A DNA stretch of 24,784 bases, taken from an uncultured Anaerotignum sp. GTDB lineage: Bacteria > Bacillota > Clostridia > Lachnospirales > Anaerotignaceae. The notes beneath the pieces were generated by a model. It was given only the letters and a program-made list of their open reading frames with translations. It was not told where the DNA came from and did no database searches. Shown in pieces: positions 22,361-24,784 of the stretch. The stretch spans positions 1-24,784 of the forward strand of contig NZ_CAJMDQ010000034.1 in the NCBI RefSeq assembly GCF_905212195.1. The letters are read 5' to 3'. Position 1 is the first letter of the stretch. Each line of letters starts with the position of its first letter. The position numbers and the translations under genes were made by a program.

Positions 22361-24424
22361 TTACACTTCTTTCATCAATATACCGCTATGAGGTGGCATT
22401 TCCAGCTGTATCATGCCATTTTCCACTGACAGCAGTTCTTTTTCTGTAAAATAATCCATTTCTTTTGTCTTGAGCAAAACTTCCATTTTGCCGTAGGACT
22501 GTACACCAATCTGCCATACAGGCAAAGAAACCTGTACCGCTTCCTCTCGGTTGTTACAGACAATCAGACAGCGTTCTTCTTCGCAGAAACGTCCATAAGC
22601 CAGAATGCCATCTTCCGTATCCAAAGATTTCAAAGAGCCTTTTCGCAAAGAAATATGTTCTTTCCGCAAACCGATGAGTATTTTATGATACTGCACTAGT
22701 TCATCATCTTCCCGATTCCAAGGGAAAGGTCTACGGTTATCCGGGTCTGTCCAGCCAGTTACACCGGCTTCATCTCCATAATATACCGTAGGTGCGCCGG
22801 GCCATGTCATTTGCAGCAGCACCGCTTCCCGGAACACCGCTTTATTGACACCACGATTTGCCGCCTGCGCACCATCCGTATGAAGCCGCCCTGTTCTTCC
22901 GTTTGTTCTGGTCAGAAAGCGGGAATGATCGTGATTAGAAAGCTCATTCATAGCAACACCTGCTGCCTGTGCAGGCATTCTGCCCATCTGATACCGAATG
23001 GTATTCCAGAAAGCGGCATTATTGTTTTTCAAATCCGGGCGGGATTCTGTACTATGTTTGGAAATGCCCGTGAAATACCATGAAACTGGTTCCATAAAAG
23101 CGTCATAGTTCATAACGCCATCCCACTGGTCACCTCTGAGCCACGCTTCCGCATCTCCATAATGTTCCGCCAGAATCAGGGCTTCTGGATTGGCTTTTTT
23201 CACAGCGCTACGAAAATCATGCCAGAATTTATGATTAAATTCCTCTGATTTGCCCACATCTGCCGCAACGTCCAAACGCCAGCCGTCTGCGTTATAAGGG
23301 GGAGAAACCCATTTCTGCCCGATACGCATAATTTCCCAATACAGCGCAGAACAGTTCTCCATATTCAGCTTCGGGTGGTTTGGATAATCCCACCAACCTT
23401 CGTAAGAGCCATCCTCTTTCCAATAAAAATAATCATGGTAAGGGCTCTGTTTACAGTAGTAAGCGCCTTTTTTCTGATATTTATAAATTTCTTCCCGATC
23501 CAGCCACTTATGGAAGGCACCGCAATGGTTGAATACACCATCCAAAATGACGCGCATGCCTCTTTTATGAGCCTCCTCTACCAGACGAATGAAAAGCGCA
23601 TCACTTTCCATCAGATTCCGCTCACTGGTGGTTCGGGTAATATAAGCTTTTGCCTGACTGTTTTTTTCTCCGGGCTCCACCACTTTGTCATAATCCTCTA
23701 CAATCACGCCAAAGTGTGGGTCAACGTGGTCATAATCCTGAATGTCATATTTATGACTGCTGGGGGAAACAAAGATGGGATTCAGATACAATACTTCCAC
23801 ACCCAAATTCTGCAAATAATCCATTTTCTGCAAAATCCCCTGCAAATCGCCGCCGTAAAAATGGCAGAAATCGCCGTCTTCCGGCTGGGCATACCAGTCT
23901 TTCACGCCCTGCACCTGATTTTCCAGATAATTATATTCCCCCGTTTTCACATCATTGGAAGGATCTCCGTTGCAAAAACGGTCTACAAAAATCTGGTACA
24001 TGACTGCGCCTCGCGCCCAAGCAGGTGTCTGGAAATTCCGCAGCAGCCGAAAATAGCCGTCCATGGGAAATTCCTGTGATACGCCGTTTCTTGTATAATA
24101 ATAAGATGTTTCATTATATATGATCTGGAAAAAGTAATTTGCCGCTTCTTCTGACGGTGGCAAAACAACACGGTAGCGGTCGAACACACGACCGTTTTCC
24201 ACTCGTTCCATCAATAATCTTTTGTCATCTACACATAAGCATACTGCAGACGCATTATTGCGTCCGGTCAGTATGGAAATTTCCACAAAATCTTCGGCTG
24301 ACGGTTCTGCCGGTTTCCGGAAGTTTTCCGATTCGTCACTGAACACAGCCTGTGGCAAAAACGCTTCCTTGCAAAGTCTGTATTTCTTTTTTACGCTTTG
24401 CACCAAGTCCAAATAATAATCCAT
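22361..24424 (-). CDS. GH13 alpha-glucan hydrolase (neopullulanase/alpha-amylase type)
   Basis: The 687-aa enzyme cleaves alpha-glucans such as maltodextrin or pullulan. There is no signal peptide, so it is probably cytoplasmic. An N-terminal beta-sandwich-like region (about 1-135) precedes the catalytic barrel, which opens WARGAVMYQIFVDRFCNGD. The four GH13 regions are visible: ILDGVFNH (I), GWRLDVAADVG with nucleophile Asp385 (II), ILAEHYGD with acid/base Glu420 (III) and NELSNHDHSR (IV, Asp499). The N-domain and barrel order resembles GH13_20-type neopullulanase or cyclomaltodextrinase; exact specificity is not determinable. Start at 24424: the in-frame ATG at 24478 lies upstream of the promoter and so would not be transcribed, and GGACGGTG precedes the chosen ATG. 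It forms a transcription unit with the pseudouridine synthase gene. Confidence 0.9.
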   Translation of the reverse strand: MDYYLDLVQSVKKKYRLCKEAFLPQAVFSDESENFRKPAEPSAEDFVEISILTGRNNASAVCLCVDDKRLLMERVENGRVFDRYRVVLPPSEEAANYFFQIIYNETSYYYTRNGVSQEFPMDGYFRLLRNFQTPAWARGAVMYQIFVDRFCNGDPSNDVKTGEYNYLENQVQGVKDWYAQPEDGDFCHFYGGDLQGILQKMDYLQNLGVEVLYLNPIFVSPSSHKYDIQDYDHVDPHFGVIVEDYDKVVEPGEKNSQAKAYITRTTSERNLMESDALFIRLVEEAHKRGMRVILDGVFNHCGAFHKWLDREEIYKYQKKGAYYCKQSPYHDYFYWKEDGSYEGWWDYPNHPKLNMENCSALYWEIMRIGQKWVSPPYNADGWRLDVAADVGKSEEFNHKFWHDFRSAVKKANPEALILAEHYGDAEAWLRGDQWDGVMNYDAFMEPVSWYFTGISKHSTESRPDLKNNNAAFWNTIRYQMGRMPAQAAGVAMNELSNHDHSRFLTRTNGRTGRLHTDGAQAANRGVNKAVFREAVLLQMTWPGAPTVYYGDEAGVTGWTDPDNRRPFPWNREDDELVQYHKILIGLRKEHISLRKGSLKSLDTEDGILAYGRFCEEERCLIVCNNREEAVQVSLPVWQIGVQSYGKMEVLLKTKEMDYFTEKELLSVENGMIQLEMPPHSGILMKEV

Positions 24425-24445
24425 ATTTTCACCGTCCCTGCACCA

Positions 24446-24474
24446 ATTATAATATGCCAGAAAATTCATGTCAA
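24446..24474 (-). promoter_or_regulatory. Consensus promoter of the GH13-pseudouridine synthase unit
   Basis: On the minus strand TTGACA (24469-24474) is 17 bp from TATAAT (24446-24451): a perfect sigma-A promoter. The start point would be near 24439, giving a leader of only about 15 nt before the ATG at 24424. Confidence 0.9.
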
Positions 24475-24494
24475 ACACTGGCTCTTTTTTCGGA

Positions 24495-24606
24495 CAAAAT
24501 GAAAATGAGCACCCTGCCGATGGCTGCTCATTTTCACAAAGAGAAGGTATTTCTTATTGGGATTGCGTCTTACCGCAATGTGAAAATATTGGGGAGTTTT
24601 CACAGT
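24495..24606 (-). ncRNA. Candidate small RNA or attenuated leader upstream of the amylase gene
   Basis: A strong promoter (24611-24639) would start transcription near 24606-24603. The transcript forms hairpin 1 (24604-24597 with 24586-24579, 8 bp) and hairpin 2 (24579-24574 with 24567-24562, 6 bp, loop GTAAGA), and ends at a 12-bp terminator. The 3' arm of hairpin 1 can instead pair over 9 bp with 24538-24530, which contains the outer part of the terminator stem, so mutually exclusive folds are possible. No open reading frame of note lies inside, and no known RNA family was recognised. It covers most of the 300-bp stretch after 24475 that has no protein gene. Confidence 0.5.
24496..24537 (-). 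terminator. Intrinsic terminator of the upstream short transcript
   Basis: Minus-strand arms 24536-24525 and 24511-24500 pair perfectly over 12 bp. Inside, GCC and GGC can form a small second stem. The stem is followed by TTTTG. It lies about 22 bp before the amylase -35 box, so it ends a separate transcript. Confidence 0.85.
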
Positions 24607-24610
24607 TGTT

Positions 24611-24639
24611 ATTATAGCATGTGGGACATTAAATGTCTA
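24611..24639 (-). promoter_or_regulatory. Strong promoter with extended -10 and A/T-rich upstream element
   Basis: On the minus strand TAGACA (24634-24639, 5 of 6) is 17 bp from a perfect TATAAT (24611-24616) preceded by TGC (extended -10). Immediately upstream (24645-24672) are A and T tracts resembling an UP element. No protein start follows; the terminator at 24496-24537 does. Confidence 0.8.
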
Positions 24640-24674
24640 GCCCATTTTTAAAATTTTTTCAAAAAATTTTTCTT

Positions 24675-24729
24675 ACAGACAATGAAAAACGAAGGATACT
24701 TTTCATCATTTTTTCGAAAATCCGTCTGT
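24675..24729. repeat. Imperfect palindrome near the right edge
   Basis: ACAGAC (24675-24680) pairs with GTCTGT (24724-24729), and GAAAAA (24684-24689) pairs with TTTTTC (24710-24715). The inner part has a further ATGAAAA/TTTTCAT stem as an alternative. It could be the terminator of a minus-strand gene lying to the right of the window. The bases after it (24730-24784) show nothing I can interpret. Confidence 0.45.
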
Positions 24730-24784
24730 TGTCAAACATCCCTCCGTGATTTTGAATAAATGATTTCCATTTCACACCACAATT

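Noticed and set aside
24425..24478. Upstream in-frame ATG giving 18 extra residues on the GH13 protein
   Set aside because: It lies upstream of the perfect TTGACA-17-TATAAT promoter, so it would not be on the mRNA; the ATG at 24424 has its own ribosome binding site.
1..24784. CRISPR array, tRNA or rRNA genes, insertion sequence or phage genes
   Set aside because: No regularly spaced repeats, no tRNA-like cloverleaf with a T-loop motif, no transposase or integrase motifs, and no rRNA signature were found on reading both strands.

Overview
The window looks like a chromosomal segment of a low- to mid-GC Firmicute of class Clostridia, probably Lachnospirales. The evidence is strong GGAGG-type ribosome binding sites, TTGACA/TATAAT promoters, U-tailed intrinsic terminators, and Firmicute-type gene sets (fruK-fruA-ptsH-ptsI, dprA-topA, rpsB-tsf, clpC-radA). 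No phage, insertion sequence, CRISPR array, tRNA or rRNA was seen. The genus is not established; an Anaerotignum-like organism is only a guess.

Layout. (1) Positions 1-4290, minus strand: a fructose PTS locus reading fruK, fruA, ptsH, ptsI, with ptsI running off the left edge. Fructose is imported and phosphorylated to fructose-1-phosphate by FruA, using phosphate passed from EI through HPr, and FruK converts this to fructose-1,6-bisphosphate. The HPr has Lys instead of Ser at position 46. The ptsH-ptsI block has a different codon style from fruA-fruK and a candidate promoter of its own. (2) 4290-5466: a lone DUF2971 gene between two strong terminators. (3) 5501-10756, minus strand: dprA-topA, then rpsB-tsf with its own promoter and a structured leader. 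(4) 10796-13200, plus strand: comM divergent from dprA, followed by a DUF1275/YoaK membrane protein and a strong terminator. (5) 13329-21669, minus strand: clpC, a small conserved-type protein, radA and pyruvate carboxylase, mostly with separate promoters. The clpC leader carries a CIRCE-like inverted repeat and a GCAA-loop hairpin. (6) 21680-24474, minus strand: a cytoplasmic GH13 alpha-glucan hydrolase, translationally coupled to an RluA-type pseudouridine synthase, from a perfect TTGACA-17-TATAAT promoter. (7) 24475-24784: no protein gene, but a second strong promoter followed about 70 nt later by a perfect terminator, with hairpins between. This is a candidate small RNA or attenuated leader.

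Most of the window is housekeeping: sugar uptake, translation, DNA topology, competence and repair, proteolysis, anaplerosis and glycogen/maltodextrin use. The least ordinary signals are the structured RNA unit at 24.5-24.6 kb, the Ser46-less HPr in a compositionally distinct ptsHI block, the CIRCE-like site at clpC, and two terminators 13 kb apart that look like one repeat family with compensatory changes. All calls are by eye; no alignment or folding program was run.
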